Assembly: GCF_040675875.1 (NCBI RefSeq)
Contig: NZ_JBEGII010000001.1
Coordinates: 3,038,001 to 3,102,000, forward strand
DNA from: Microbacterium sp. LWO12-1.2
GTDB lineage: Bacteria; Actinomycetota; Actinomycetes; Actinomycetales; Microbacteriaceae
DNA: 64,000 bases
Direction: 5' to 3'
The notes beneath the pieces were generated by a model. The model searched no databases and was not told the DNA's origin. It worked only from the letters and a program-made list of their open reading frames with translations. The translations under genes and the position numbers were made by a program. Below are positions 15,705 to 25,091 of the stretch, one piece after another (position 1 is the first letter of the stretch; the number at the start of each line of letters is the position of its first letter).

Positions 15705-17042
15705 TCAGTCGACAAGCAGCGCGGGCTCCTCGAGCACGGATGCCACGTCGGCGATGAAGCGGCTCATGCCGTCGCCGTCGATCACGCGGTGGTCGAACGA
15801 TCCGGCGACCGTGGTCACCCAGCGCGGACGCACCTCGCCGTCGACGACCCACGGCTTCTGGCTGATCGTGCCCATCGCCACGATGCCGGCCTCACCGGGG
15901 TTGATGATCGGGGTGCCGGCATCCATCCCGAACACGCCGATGTTGGTGATCGTGATGGTGCCGCCCTGCTGATCGGCCGGGCTGGTCTTGCCCTCGCGCG
16001 CGGTGAGCGTGAGGCGGTTCAGCGCGCGAGCGAGCTCCTTCATGCCGAGGTCCTGCGCGTCCTTGATGTTCGGCACCAGCAGACCGCGAGGCGTGGCAGC
16101 GGCGATGCCGAGGTTCACGTAGTGGCGCACGGCGATCTCGGCGCCGGCATCCGTCTCGATCCAGGCGGCGTTGACCATCGGCGTGCGGCGCGCAGCCCAG
16201 ATCACGGCGCGCGCCATGATCAGCAGCGGCGAGACGCGGATGTCGGCGTAGTCCGGCGAGGCCTTGAGGCGCTTGACGAGCTCCATGGTGCGGCTCGCGT
16301 CGATCTCCTTCCACACCGTCACGTGCGGCGCGGAGTACGCGCTCTGCACCATGGCCGAGGAGGTGGCCTTGCGCACGCCCTTGACCGGGATGGACTCGGT
16401 GCGGCTGTCATCGCCGAACGCGGTCGCCACCGCAGCGATTCCGCGCGCGAGTCCGACCGGGGCGCTCTGCGGTGCCGGCACGGTCTCTTCACGGACGGCG
16501 CCCCACTCGGGCGTCTCGATGTTGCGGAACACGCTCGCCTGCGAGGCGTGCTTCATCACGTCGTCGCGGGTGACCTCGCCGTCGGCACCCGTGGGCGTGA
16601 CGGTCGTGAGGTCGACGCCCAGGTCGCGGGCGAGCTTGCGGATCGGCGGTTTCGCGATCACGCCGACCGAGGAGCTCACCGGACGCCCGGCCGCGCGCTT
16701 GCGCCGCGAGGTCGCGCCACCGCCCGTCCCGTAGCCGACGAGCACCGAACCTCCGCCCTCCTCCGCCGCAGGTGCGGGAGTGGCAGGGGCTGCGGGCGCC
16801 GCATCCGTCTCAAAGGTGATGATCGGGGTGCCGACCTCGACCGTCACACCCTCCGCCACCAGCAGCTCGCCCACGACGCCGGCGTGCGGCGACGGCAGCT
16901 CGACGAGCGACTTCGCGGTCTCGATCTCGCAGATCACGTCGTTGATGGCGACGGTGTCGCCGGGGGCGACCTTCCACGTCACGATCTCGGCTTCGGTCAG
17001 GCCTTCGCCGACGTCGGGGAGGATGAAGTTCTGCGTGCTCAT
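15705..17042 (-). CDS. bkdC: Dihydrolipoamide acyltransferase, E2 of 2-oxoacid dehydrogenase
   Basis: 445 aa. Domains: one lipoyl domain (1-78, lipoylated Lys44 in ETAKSLVEL), an Ala/Pro linker, an E3/E1-binding domain ([21 protein letters not shown], about 150-180) and the catalytic acyltransferase domain ending in [10 protein letters not shown] with active-site His about 418. It transfers the acyl group from E1 to CoA. The gene follows E1alpha and E1beta. A heterodimeric E1 in an actinobacterium points to the branched-chain complex rather than pyruvate dehydrogenase, which normally uses a single-chain AceE. No E3 gene is in the cluster. Confidence 0.88.
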   Translation of the reverse strand: MSTQNFILPDVGEGLTEAEIVTWKVAPGDTVAINDVICEIETAKSLVELPSPHAGVVGELLVAEGVTVEVGTPIITFETDAAPAAPATPAPAAEEGGGSVLVGYGTGGGATSRRKRAAGRPVSSSVGVIAKPPIRKLARDLGVDLTTVTPTGADGEVTRDDVMKHASQASVFRNIETPEWGAVREETVPAPQSAPVGLARGIAAVATAFGDDSRTESIPVKGVRKATSSAMVQSAYSAPHVTVWKEIDASRTMELVKRLKASPDYADIRVSPLLIMARAVIWAARRTPMVNAAWIETDAGAEIAVRHYVNLGIAAATPRGLLVPNIKDAQDLGMKELARALNRLTLTAREGKTSPADQQGGTITITNIGVFGMDAGTPIINPGEAGIVAMGTISQKPWVVDGEVRPRWVTTVAGSFDHRVIDGDGMSRFIADVASVLEEPALLVD

Positions 17043-17067
17043 GAGCGGTCCTTTCGGAAGGTGCCTC

Positions 17068-17153
17068 GTTCACAACTCAGGAGAAGTGCGGGGCGAACCC
17101 CACTCTGACGCAGATTCACGGCCTGTGCGGCGCGATCTTCCTGAGTTGTGAAC
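17068..17153. repeat. Palindromic element, family B, copy 1 (86 bp)
   Basis: The terminal inverted repeat GTTCACAACTCAGGA is perfect over 15 bp at both ends, with about 55 bp between. It lies between the E1beta stop and the E2 start. Other copies are at 24602-24699, 37830-37926 and 46597-46694. Confidence 0.8.
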
Positions 17154-17167
17154 ATGGAACGGCGGTG

Positions 17168-18148
17168 TCAGTAGGCCAGCGAGCGATCGACGGCTTCGAG
17201 GATGCGGTCGGCATCCGGCAGATAGGAGCCCTCGAGCTTCGCGGGAGGGAACGGGGTGTCGTAGCCCGAGACGCGCAGCACCGGGGCCTCGAGCGCGTAG
17301 AACGCACGCTCCATCACGGTCGCCGCGACCTCGCTGCCGATGCTGGTGAAGCCCTGGGCCTCCTGCGCGTAGACCATGTGGCCGGTCTTGCGCACGGAGT
17401 CGAGGATCGGCGCGTAGTCGATCGGCGACAGCGAGCGCACGTCGACGACCTCGCAGCTGGTGCCTTCGGCTTCGGCGAGCGCGGCCGCCTGCAGCAGCAC
17501 GGTGACCATGGCCCCGTGACCGACGAGCGTGACGTCGGTGCCGGTGCGCACGACGCGGGAGGCATGCAGAGGCGCCGCGGAGGCGTCGAGCTCGACCTCG
17601 CCCTTCTGCCAGTAGCGGCTCTTCGGCTCCATGAAGATCACGGGGTCCTTCGAGGCGATCGACTCCTGGATCATCCAGTACGCGTCGTTCGGGGTCGACG
17701 GCGACACCACGCGCAGACCAGGGGTGTGCGCGAAGTACGCCTCCGGGCTCTCCTGGTGGTGCTCCACCGCGCCGATGTGTCCGCCGTAGGGGATGCGGAT
17801 CACGATCGGCAGGCTCAGCGCGCCCTCGTGCCGGTTGGTGAGCTTGGCGAGCTGCGTCGTGATCTGGTCGAACGCGGGGAACACGAAGCCGTCGAACTGG
17901 ATCTCGATGACCGGACGGAAGCCCGTCATCGCCATGCCGATCGCGGTGCCGACGATGCCGGATTCCGCGAGCGGAGTGTCGAGCACCCGACGATCGCCGA
18001 AGTCGCGCTGCAGGTGCTCGGTCACGCGGAAGACGCCACCGAGCTTGCCGATGTCCTCGCCCATGAGCAGGACCTTGGGGTCGTTCTCCAGCGCCCTGCG
18101 CATGCCCGCGTTCAGTGCGCGGCTGAACGTCATCGTCTCGAGGGTCAT
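17168..18148 (-). CDS. bkdB: 2-oxoacid dehydrogenase E1 component, beta subunit
   Basis: 326 aa. The start ATG at 18146-18148 overlaps the E1alpha stop (ATGA). Transketolase-type pyrimidine domain: KVLLMGEDIGKLGGVFRVTE (about 25-44), TPLAESGIVGTAIGMAMTGF (about 58-77) and the HHQESPEAYFAH region (about 130). The C-terminal transketolase domain carries DVTLVGHGAMV. With E1alpha it makes the alpha2beta2 ThDP-dependent decarboxylase. The gap to E2 holds a family B palindrome, which could tune downstream expression. Confidence 0.9.
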   Translation of the reverse strand: MTLETMTFSRALNAGMRRALENDPKVLLMGEDIGKLGGVFRVTEHLQRDFGDRRVLDTPLAESGIVGTAIGMAMTGFRPVIEIQFDGFVFPAFDQITTQLAKLTNRHEGALSLPIVIRIPYGGHIGAVEHHQESPEAYFAHTPGLRVVSPSTPNDAYWMIQESIASKDPVIFMEPKSRYWQKGEVELDASAAPLHASRVVRTGTDVTLVGHGAMVTVLLQAAALAEAEGTSCEVVDVRSLSPIDYAPILDSVRKTGHMVYAQEAQGFTSIGSEVAATVMERAFYALEAPVLRVSGYDTPFPPAKLEGSYLPDADRILEAVDRSLAY

Positions 18149-19272
18149 GCCTGGTCTCCTTCGAACGACGCCTCGTACTGCGCGCGCCACGCCTTCTGCT
18201 CGTCGATCAGCGGATGCGGTTCGCTGTAGACGTGGTCGAACATCTTGCCGGCGGGCGGCGGGCCGAGCGCGACGGTGCGGGCGCGCAGGTCCTCTGCGGC
18301 ATCTGCTCCCTCCGTCTCGACGTCGGCGAAGAAGGATGCGGAGGCACCCTTGCCTTCGAGGAACGCACGCATGCGGAGGATCGGGTCGCGCAGCGCCCAG
18401 GACTCCTCCTCGTCGCTTCCCCGGTATTTCGTGGGGTCGTCGGTGGTCGTATGTGCGCCCAGACGGTACGTGACCGCCTCGATCGCCCGCGGGCCCTTGC
18501 CACTGCGGGCCTCGTCGAGCGCGACACGCGACACGGCATAGCTGGCGAGCACGTCGTTTCCGTCGACGCGGACGCTCGGGATGCCGTAGCCCGCACTGCG
18601 CTGCACGAGCGGCACGCGCGACTGGGTCGCGACGGGCACGGAGATCGCCCACTGGTTGTTCTGCAGGAAGAAGACCGCGGGCGCCTGGTAGCTCGCAGCG
18701 AAGACCATGGCCTCGTGCACGTCACCCTGGCTGGAAGCGCCGTCGCCGTAGTAGACGATGACGGCCTCGTCGCGGTCGAGGTCGCCGCTGCCCGACCTTC
18801 CGTCGAACTCGATCCCCATCGCGTAACCGGCCGCGTGCAGTGTCTGCGAGCCGAGCACGAGCGTGTAGAGCCGCGTGTTGCCGTTCTTCGGGTCCGTAGG
18901 GTCCCATCCGCCGTGCGAGACGCCGCGCATGAGCTTGATGATGTCGACCGGGTCGACGCCCCGGATGCGCGTGACCGCGTGCTCGCGGTACGAAGGGAAG
19001 ATCGTGTCCTGCGCACGGGTGGCACGGGCGGAGCCGACCTGCGCCGCCTCCTGCCCCCGGCTCGGCGGCCACAGGGCGAGCTGCCCCTGCCGCTGCAGAT
19101 TGATGGCCTGGGTGTCGATGGCACGGATGACCACCATGTCCCGGTAGAACTGCTCCAGCTCTGCATCGCTGATCGCCTCGATCAACGGCAGGTACTGTTC
19201 GGCAGCCGGACTGGGCGCGAAGCGGCCATCCGCCTCGAGGACGCGGATGAGTTCAGTCTCTGACGAGGTCAC
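18145..19272 (-). CDS. bkdA: 2-oxoacid dehydrogenase E1 component, alpha subunit
   Basis: 375 aa, GTG start. The ThDP-binding motif GDGASSQGD followed about 24 residues later by NNQWAIS is intact. PSRGQEAAQVG and the phosphorylation-loop-like YRLGAHTTTDDPTKYR are also present. It decarboxylates a 2-oxo acid and passes the acyl group to lipoyl-E2. First gene of the three-gene cluster. Pyruvate or acetoin dehydrogenase are alternatives, but the sequence style fits branched-chain E1alpha. Confidence 0.9.
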   Translation of the reverse strand: MTSSETELIRVLEADGRFAPSPAAEQYLPLIEAISDAELEQFYRDMVVIRAIDTQAINLQRQGQLALWPPSRGQEAAQVGSARATRAQDTIFPSYREHAVTRIRGVDPVDIIKLMRGVSHGGWDPTDPKNGNTRLYTLVLGSQTLHAAGYAMGIEFDGRSGSGDLDRDEAVIVYYGDGASSQGDVHEAMVFAASYQAPAVFFLQNNQWAISVPVATQSRVPLVQRSAGYGIPSVRVDGNDVLASYAVSRVALDEARSGKGPRAIEAVTYRLGAHTTTDDPTKYRGSDEEESWALRDPILRMRAFLEGKGASASFFADVETEGADAAEDLRARTVALGPPPAGKMFDHVYSEPHPLIDEQKAWRAQYEASFEGDQA

Positions 19273-19299
19273 CGTTCCACGCTATCCGAGGTTCCGGTC

Positions 19300-20388
19300 C
19301 TAGGGCTGGAGGGTCCGCACAATGGATTCCGAAACCTGTAGGACCTTCTCCACCGACTCATGCTCTCCGACGGATATGCGGATGCCGTCGCCCGAGAACG
19401 GACGCACGATCAAGTCGGCCGCGACGAAGGCCGCAGCCGCCTCGTCGGTATCCGCTCCGGTGGGCAACCAGACGAAGTTGGCCTGGGCGTCCGGCACGTT
19501 CCAGCCCTGTGCACGGAGCCCGTCGACCAGGAGGGTGCGGCGCTCGACGATCACTGCGACGCGTTCGAGGAGTTCGGCTTCGGCGTCGAGGCTGGCGATC
19601 GCCGCGTTCTCGGCCGCGGACGTGACCGACAGCGGGATGCCCGTCGTGCGGGCGGCGTCCAGCACCTTCTCGTTGCCGATCGCATAGCCGATGCGGAGGC
19701 CGGCCAGACCGTACGCCTTGGAGAACGTGCGCAGCACGACCACGTTCGGGTGCTGCTCGAAGACGCGCTCCGCCAGACCGTCGATCGCGTCAGGCGCGGT
19801 GACGAACTCGGCATATGCCTCGTCGAGAATGATCAGGACATCGGCCGGGACGCGCTCGACGAAGGTCGCGAACTCGGCGGTCGTGATGATCGGACCGGTG
19901 GGGTTGTTGGGGGTGCAGAGGATGATCGCACGCGTACGTTCGGTCACGGCATCGGCCATCGCGTCGAGGTCGTGGCGCGATTCCGAGGTGAGCGGCACCT
20001 GCACCCCTGTCGCACCCGCGACGAGCGGAAGGCTGGGGTACGCCTCGAACGAACGCCAGGCGTAGATGACCTCGTCGCCGACCGAGGCGGTCGCGAGGAT
20101 CAGCTGGTGCAGGATCGACACGCTGCCCGCGGCGACGTGCACCTGGTCGGGCTCGACACCGTAGCGGGCACCGAGGCGCTCGCGCAGACGAGCGGCGGTC
20201 GCATCCGGGTAGCGATTGATCGGCGTCGTGTGCTGCAGCGCCGCGAGCACGGACGGCAACGGATCGAACGGGTTCTCGTTGCTGGACAGCTTGAACGCGT
20301 CCGGGCCTGCCTGCTTGCCCTGGCGATACGGCGCGAGGGCGGCGATGGTGGGACGGATGCGGGGCAGGATCGGCTCGGTCACAGTCAT
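19300..20388 (-). CDS. HisC/Pat-type PLP aminotransferase
   Basis: 362 aa, start [18 protein letters not shown] at 20388. A longer open frame upstream lacks family similarity. Class I/II aminotransferase: NNPTGP near 163, DEAYAEF near 192, and the PLP lysine in [17 protein letters not shown] (about 222). The N-terminal [15 protein letters not shown] resembles the actinobacterial aromatic (phenylalanine) aminotransferases more than true HisC, which usually reads LDTNENPY. Either histidinol phosphate or aromatic 2-oxo acids could be the substrate. Confidence 0.87.
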   Translation of the reverse strand: MTVTEPILPRIRPTIAALAPYRQGKQAGPDAFKLSSNENPFDPLPSVLAALQHTTPINRYPDATAARLRERLGARYGVEPDQVHVAAGSVSILHQLILATASVGDEVIYAWRSFEAYPSLPLVAGATGVQVPLTSESRHDLDAMADAVTERTRAIILCTPNNPTGPIITTAEFATFVERVPADVLIILDEAYAEFVTAPDAIDGLAERVFEQHPNVVVLRTFSKAYGLAGLRIGYAIGNEKVLDAARTTGIPLSVTSAAENAAIASLDAEAELLERVAVIVERRTLLVDGLRAQGWNVPDAQANFVWLPTGADTDEAAAAFVAADLIVRPFSGDGIRISVGEHESVEKVLQVSESIVRTLQP

Positions 20389-20505
20389 GAGTCTAGAAGT
20401 CGGGCGCGGTCGGTGACCCGAGACCCGAGGGAGTATCGCCCTTCCCTGTCGAGCCCGGGCCGAACCGCTGACATCGCACGGCGATCGTGGAAGACTGGAC
20501 GGACC

Positions 20506-20910
20506 ATGCGCTTCATCATCCGAGTCGTCGTCAATGCGTTCGCCCTGTGGGTCGTGACACTGATCCCCGCTCTGCAGGTGCAGATCACCGCGTTCCCGCC
20601 CGCCGAGACGCTGCAGCTCGTGCTGACGCTGCTCCTGGTGGCCGCGATCTTCGCGCTCGTGAACACGATCATCGGCACGGTGGTGAAGATCGTGGCGTTC
20701 CCGCTCTACATCATCACCTTGGGCCTGATCGGTTTCGTGATCAACGGCTTCCTGCTCTGGCTGACGGCATGGATCACGAGCGGTTTCGGCTGGGGCCTCA
20801 CGGTCGGCGACTTCTGGTGGGGCGTGGTCGCCGCGCTGATCATCTCGCTGATCAACGGCGTCTTCGGTTTCATCCTGCGCCCGCAGAGCAAGAAGCCCCG
20901 GCGCGACTGA
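20506..20910 (+). CDS. Phage-holin-superfamily-IV-like membrane protein
   Basis: 134 aa with four membrane helices filling almost the whole length (about 5-25, 32-55, 60-85, 100-123) and a basic tail [28 protein letters not shown] and [15 protein letters not shown] match the mycobacterial-type 4-TMS family (PF04020). Despite the name it is a chromosomal house-keeping gene in actinobacteria, and no phage genes are near. The function is unknown. It lies between an aminotransferase and, further on, the LMW phosphatase and purB. Confidence 0.8.
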   Translation: MRFIIRVVVNAFALWVVTLIPALQVQITAFPPAETLQLVLTLLLVAAIFALVNTIIGTVVKIVAFPLYIITLGLIGFVINGFLLWLTAWITSGFGWGLTVGDFWWGVVAALIISLINGVFGFILRPQSKKPRRD

Positions 20911-20920
20911 CCCCGACCCC

Positions 20921-22198
20921 TCACTCATCGCGCTCCGCGTGGTACTCGGTCGACGTGACCTCCACCGCTCCATCGAGTTCCGACCACAGCTCGTCGAGCG
21001 CCGCCACACGGGGGTCGCCGGACGCATCGACCTGCTCCGCGGTCTCGACATAGGCATCGAGCTGGTGCGGGGCGAGCAGCAGGTCCTGCAGCCCCGCCGC
21101 GGGATCGGCCTCCCGCTCTGCGGTGAAGCTGTCGGGCGATCCGGTGCCGTCGGGTGAACCTCCGGCGGCCAGCGACGACACGACATCGTCGGTGTGGCGC
21201 AGCTGGATGAGCAGCTGGTCGTCGTCGAGAGTCGGTTCGACCGGGCTGCCCGCGGTCATCTGCACCTGCACGTCGTACTGGCTCTCCATCGCGAGGTGCG
21301 CGGCGATGACCCCGCCCTGGGAGTGGGCCACGACATCGACGCGATCCCCGGGCTGCGCCCCGGCCGCCTCCAGCGCGTCGAGCGTGGCCTGATATGACGC
21401 CGACTTCTCGCCCGTGTACAGCTGCGTGTTCGACCGCATGTCCCACGGCTCCGCCCCGCCGAACGCCACCGACTGCGACCCCTTGACGTAGGCCATGTAC
21501 CGCGTGGTCCCATCCGCCATCACGTACTGCTCTACCCTCACCTGGGCTCCCGGCGCGGTGGGGAACCTGCGGAAGGCATCAGCCAGACTCGCGGGCGGGC
21601 CGGTCGGCGTCGACGTGCGCACCGGCGTGACGGTCACCGGGTCCGCGACGCCCCGCAACGTCATCTCCGGGCGCACCGTGCCCAGACCGAGCATGATGCC
21701 CGCGAGCGGCCCGCCCCAGAACAGCGGTGCCACCAGCCCGCCGAGGTCGTACTGGTCCCCCAACCCCTCGAACCGACCCTCCTTCCATCCCGCCACGAGC
21801 TGATCCGCCATCGTCGCGATCCGCTCGTCAGAGGCGGTCAGTCGGTCGATCCGCCGCTGCAGCGCCGCCGCTGTGACGGTGTCGGCCAGTCCCATCGCCT
21901 GCGCCTGCGCGCGCAGCTCGACGAGCTCGAATGCATCGGCCATGAGCAGTGTGCCGGCCGCGGCGTCCGCGCACTCGTCACCCAGCGCCACGGCGCACCC
22001 CCCGGACGTCGCCAGCGCAACCGCATCGACGCTCGCGAGCCCGGGGTCCGCGGTGACCGCCCCATGGGCCCGCGCGATCGCCGCGCGCGCGTCGTCGAAC
22101 CGCACTCCCACAGCCGCGAGGCGCATGCCGACATCGCGGAGAGCGGCGGTGTCGACCGCGATGGCGCCGCCGTGGTGGATGTCGAGGTCGCCACTCAC
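20921..22198 (-). CDS. Alpha/beta-hydrolase-fold protein with WXG-like helical N-terminus
   Basis: 425 aa from a GTG at 22196-22198 that overlaps the stop of the upstream gene (GTGA). Residues 1-150 are predicted helical and resemble ESX/WXG-type regions ([20 protein letters not shown]). A hydrophobic Gly-rich stretch near 160-180 ([15 protein letters not shown]) follows. The C-terminal half has a lipase-like nucleophile elbow [13 protein letters not shown]. There is no signal peptide. The pairing with a small helical protein suggests a type VII-like substrate or toxin pair, which is inference. Confidence 0.7.
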   Translation of the reverse strand: MSGDLDIHHGGAIAVDTAALRDVGMRLAAVGVRFDDARAAIARAHGAVTADPGLASVDAVALATSGGCAVALGDECADAAAGTLLMADAFELVELRAQAQAMGLADTVTAAALQRRIDRLTASDERIATMADQLVAGWKEGRFEGLGDQYDLGGLVAPLFWGGPLAGIMLGLGTVRPEMTLRGVADPVTVTPVRTSTPTGPPASLADAFRRFPTAPGAQVRVEQYVMADGTTRYMAYVKGSQSVAFGGAEPWDMRSNTQLYTGEKSASYQATLDALEAAGAQPGDRVDVVAHSQGGVIAAHLAMESQYDVQVQMTAGSPVEPTLDDDQLLIQLRHTDDVVSSLAAGGSPDGTGSPDSFTAEREADPAAGLQDLLLAPHQLDAYVETAEQVDASGDPRVAALDELWSELDGAVEVTSTEYHAERDE

Positions 22199-22458
22199 GA
22201 CGCGCCTGCCCGCGTGATCTCCCACTCACGCACCCGCAGCTCGGCGATCACGGCCTCGGCCCGCGCTCGGAGTTCCACGAGCAGCATGTGCAGCGCGCGC
22301 ACACCCTGCGCCTGCCAGTCGGCATCGGCCGCGAGCTGGTGAAGACTGACCGCGGCGTCTTCGACCGCATCGAGCGCGGCACGGGTCTCACGGTCGGCGA
22401 CGAACCAGAACCAGAACGCCTCGGAAGTCCAGGATTCAGCAGGTGTGAAGGAGTACAT
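22195..22458 (-). CDS. Small helical protein, WXG100-like
   Basis: 87 aa starting MYSFTPAESWTSEAFWFWFV. The ATG at 22456-22458 is the last reasonable start before the helical core. The second half is one long amphipathic helix with DWQAQGVRALHMLLVELRAR, reminiscent of WXG100 proteins, although Gly is shifted by two. It overlaps the hydrolase gene by 4 bp, so the two are made together. There is no recognised family. Confidence 0.65.
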   Translation of the reverse strand: MYSFTPAESWTSEAFWFWFVADRETRAALDAVEDAAVSLHQLAADADWQAQGVRALHMLLVELRARAEAVIAELRVREWEITRAGAS

Positions 22459-22595
22459 GCGTCCAGCATCCGCCCCGGCGGCACCCGTCGATCGACGGGT
22501 TCGCGGCCGCTGTGGAGCCACCGATATCGCTCCGGGCCGTGCAGGAACAGTTACCAGAACTGTGCAGGATCGGTCGGTAGAGGCAGAATAGGTGA

Positions 22596-23108
22596 GTGAC
22601 ATCCCCGGATCCCTTCCGCGTGATCTTCGTCTGCACGGGGAACATCTGCCGCTCGCCCATGGCCGAGGTGGTGTTCCGCGATCTCGCCGAAAGGCAGGGA
22701 CTCGGCTCGCGCATCATCTCGCGCAGCGCCGGCACCGGCGACTGGCACCTCGGTGAACGTGCCGACCACCGGACGATCGATTCACTGTCACGCCGCGGCT
22801 ACGACGGCTCACAGCACCGCGCCAAGCAGTTCACTCTGGCCTCCTTCGCCGACAACGACCTGATCGTCGCGCTCGACCGCACGCACGAACGCATCCTGCG
22901 GGAATGGGCGAGCGACGAAGACCAGGAGGGCAAGGTCACGCTCCTGCTCGCCTTCGACCCCGACGCCTCCACGCACGACGTGCCCGACCCCTACTACGCC
23001 GGCACCGACATGTTCGATTCGGTGCTCGGTATGATTGAGACGGCGACGCGGGGCCTGTTCCGCCAGCTCGAGCCCGCTCTTCGTCTCCCCCGCACGCCCC
23101 GCATCTGA
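22596..23108 (+). CDS. Low-molecular-weight protein-tyrosine phosphatase
   Basis: 170 aa, GTG start. The P-loop CTGNICRSPMAE lies at residues 13-24 (CX5R signature), and the general acid is in VPDPYYAGTDMF (about 129). It dephosphorylates tyrosine on proteins in the cytosol. A CAGAAT hexamer ends about 6 bp before the GTG, so the message could be leaderless. It is followed by purB with a short gap. Confidence 0.92.
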   Translation: MTSPDPFRVIFVCTGNICRSPMAEVVFRDLAERQGLGSRIISRSAGTGDWHLGERADHRTIDSLSRRGYDGSQHRAKQFTLASFADNDLIVALDRTHERILREWASDEDQEGKVTLLLAFDPDASTHDVPDPYYAGTDMFDSVLGMIETATRGLFRQLEPALRLPRTPRI

Positions 23109-23119
23109 GGGGCCCGATC

Positions 23120-23126
23120 AGGAGGA
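23120..23126 (+). promoter_or_regulatory. Shine-Dalgarno site that fixes the purB start
   Basis: AGGAGGA ends 5 bp before the CTG at 23132. There is no ATG, GTG or TTG in frame between this site and the conserved SPLDGRY motif of PurB. The site therefore argues for a CTG initiation codon. Confidence 0.6.
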
Positions 23127-23131
23127 CTCCC

Positions 23132-24514
23132 CTGACTTTCCAGCCTTCGCTTCCGCCGCAGCCCCTGAGCCCCCTCGACGGTCGCTACCGCGCCGCCGTG
23201 TCCGGACTCGCCGACTTCCTCTCGGAGGCCGGACTCAACCGGGCCCGGGTCGAGGTGGAGGTGGAGTGGCTGATCGCCCTCACCGACCGGTCGCTGTTCG
23301 AGACATCGCCGCTGTCGGATGCCGACAAGGAGCGCCTTCGCGCGCTCTACCGCGACTTCGGACAGAACGAGATCGACTGGCTCGCCGAGAAGGAAGCCGT
23401 CACCCGTCATGACGTCAAGGCCATCGAGTACCTCGTGCGCGACCGCCTCTCGACGCTCGGACTCGACGCGATCTCCGAGCTCACGCACTTCGCCTGCACC
23501 AGCGAGGACATCAACTCCGTCTCGTACGCCCTCACCGTGAAGCGTGCGGTCGAGAGCGTCTGGCTGCCCGCGCTCGACGGCGTGATCGCCAAGCTGCGCG
23601 AACTCGCCGTGGAGCACGCGGACGCTGCCATGCTCTCGCGCACCCACGGACAGCCGGCGACGCCGTCGACCATGGGCAAGGAGATCGCCGTGTTCGCGTG
23701 GCGCCTCGAGCGTGTGCGCGACCAGATCGCCGCATCCGACTACCTGGCCAAGTTCTCCGGCGCGACCGGCACCTGGTCGGCGCACCTGTCGGCGGACCCC
23801 GACGCCGACTGGCCGACCATCGCCCGCGAGTACGTCGAGGGGCTGGGCCTGGGCTTCAACATCCTCACCACACAGATCGAGTCACACGACTGGCAGGTCG
23901 AGCTCTACGACCGCGTGCGTCACGCCGGCGGCATCCTGCACAACCTCGCCACCGACATCTGGACCTACATCTCGCTCGGCTACTTCGCGCAGATCCCGGT
24001 CGCCGGTGCGACGGGCTCGTCGACCATGCCGCACAAGATCAACCCGATCCGGTTCGAGAACGCCGAGGCGAACCTCGAGCTCTCCGGCGCCCTGCTCGGC
24101 TCGCTGTCGCAGACGCTCGTGACGAGCCGCCTGCAGCGCGACCTGACCGACTCGACAACGCAGCGCAACATCGGCGTCGCGTTCGGGCACTCGCTGCTCG
24201 CTCTCGACAACCTGCGCCGAGGCCTCAACGAGATCTCGCTCTCGCGCGACGTGCTGCTCGCCGACCTCGACGTGAACTGGGAGGTGCTCGCCGAGGCCAT
24301 CCAGACCGTGATCCGCGCCGAGGTCGTCGCCGGACGCTCCTCGATCACCGACCCGTACGCACTGCTCAAGGAGCTCACCCGCGGACACCGCGTGGGCGCG
24401 GCCGACCTCGCGGAGTTCGTGCAGGGCCTGGAGATCGGCGACGCGGCCAAGCAGCGCCTGCTCGCCCTCACGCCGGCGACCTACACCGGTATCGCCGAGC
24501 GTCTGGCCCGCTAG
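23132..24514 (+). CDS. purB: Adenylosuccinate lyase
   Basis: 460 aa if started at CTG 23132. The first conventional start (GTG 23198) would remove QPLSPLDGRYRAAV, the conserved first element of the family, so I chose the upstream CTG behind AGGAGGA. It cleaves SAICAR and adenylosuccinate in purine synthesis. The superfamily signature GSSTMPHKINP is present (about residue 290-300), as are TSEDINS (about 123) and the HGQPATPSTMGKE active-site loop (about 170). A good terminator follows. Confidence 0.95.
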   Translation: MTFQPSLPPQPLSPLDGRYRAAVSGLADFLSEAGLNRARVEVEVEWLIALTDRSLFETSPLSDADKERLRALYRDFGQNEIDWLAEKEAVTRHDVKAIEYLVRDRLSTLGLDAISELTHFACTSEDINSVSYALTVKRAVESVWLPALDGVIAKLRELAVEHADAAMLSRTHGQPATPSTMGKEIAVFAWRLERVRDQIAASDYLAKFSGATGTWSAHLSADPDADWPTIAREYVEGLGLGFNILTTQIESHDWQVELYDRVRHAGGILHNLATDIWTYISLGYFAQIPVAGATGSSTMPHKINPIRFENAEANLELSGALLGSLSQTLVTSRLQRDLTDSTTQRNIGVAFGHSLLALDNLRRGLNEISLSRDVLLADLDVNWEVLAEAIQTVIRAEVVAGRSSITDPYALLKELTRGHRVGAADLAEFVQGLEIGDAAKQRLLALTPATYTGIAERLAR

Positions 24515-24529
24515 ACCTCACCCGCAGAA

Positions 24530-24570
24530 CAGAAACGCACCTCGCGCCGACCGCGCAGGTGCGTTTTCTG
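24530..24570 (+). terminator. Rho-independent terminator of purB
   Basis: CAGAAACGCACCT (24530-24542) pairs with AGGTGCGTTTTCTG (24557-24570) with one bulged base and a 14-base loop. The right arm holds a T-run. It lies 15 bp after the purB stop. Confidence 0.75.
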
Positions 24571-24601
24571 TATGTCCAGGCCTCCGGCGCTCGCTTCGGC
24601 C

Positions 24602-24699
24602 GTTCATAACTCCTCAGAAGCCGTGCACGTCGAGCACCCCGCTCGAGGCATGACGCGGAGCCCGTCCGCGCCGACCGTGATTCTTGAAGAGTTGTGAAC
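24602..24699. repeat. Palindromic element, family B, copy 2 (98 bp)
   Basis: The ends are GTTCATAACTCCTCAGAAG and its imperfect inverse finishing GAGTTGTGAAC. It lies between purB and a convergent membrane-protein gene, just after the purB terminator. Confidence 0.8.
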
Positions 24700-24728
24700 G
24701 CGAGCCGCGGCTGACCACGGCTCCGGAA

Positions 24729-25091
24729 TCAGTCCGTGCGACCGGTCCCGGCGTCGCCGGAGGGTGCGGTACCCGCGTCACCCTCGGGCTCGGGGTCGTA
24801 GAGCACCGGCCGGTCGACGGTCTTGGTCACGTCGGCCGGATCGACGGCCAGGATCAGCATGGCCAGGATCAGCAGCGTGGCGATGAACGCCCCGCCTCCG
24901 ACCACGAGTCCGAGCACGACCGGGGTCAGTCCGTCGTAGGTGCCGTTCGCGATCGCGGTGTTGACGCGCGAGGTGAAGGCACCGGTCGAGACCAGCGTCA
25001 CGATCATCGCGAACACGCCACAAGCGAGCGCGATGCCCAGCAGGTGCAGCGGGCGCAGGATGTCTCGCCGGGTCGGTTTCTCGTCGCTCAT
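24729..25091 (-). CDS. Small membrane protein of unknown function
   Basis: 120 aa. The start ATG overlaps the upstream stop (ATGA). Two membrane helices (about 16-38 and 57-82) flank an extracellular loop. The C-terminus is acidic and Gly/Ala-rich (DPEPEGDAGTAPSGDAGTG). I recognise no family. Coupling with the HdeD-like gene suggests a shared envelope role. Confidence 0.7.
   Translation of the reverse strand: MSDEKPTRRDILRPLHLLGIALACGVFAMIVTLVSTGAFTSRVNTAIANGTYDGLTPVVLGLVVGGGAFIATLLILAMLILAVDPADVTKTVDRPVLYDPEPEGDAGTAPSGDAGTGRTD

Noticed and set aside
19360..20910. 516-codon open frame on the plus strand
   Set aside because: Only its last 134 codons (20506 on) look like protein. The rest is the complement of the aminotransferase gene.
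20506..20910. Phage remnant suggested by the holin-like protein
   Set aside because: The family is a normal chromosomal membrane protein in actinobacteria and no other phage gene is near.
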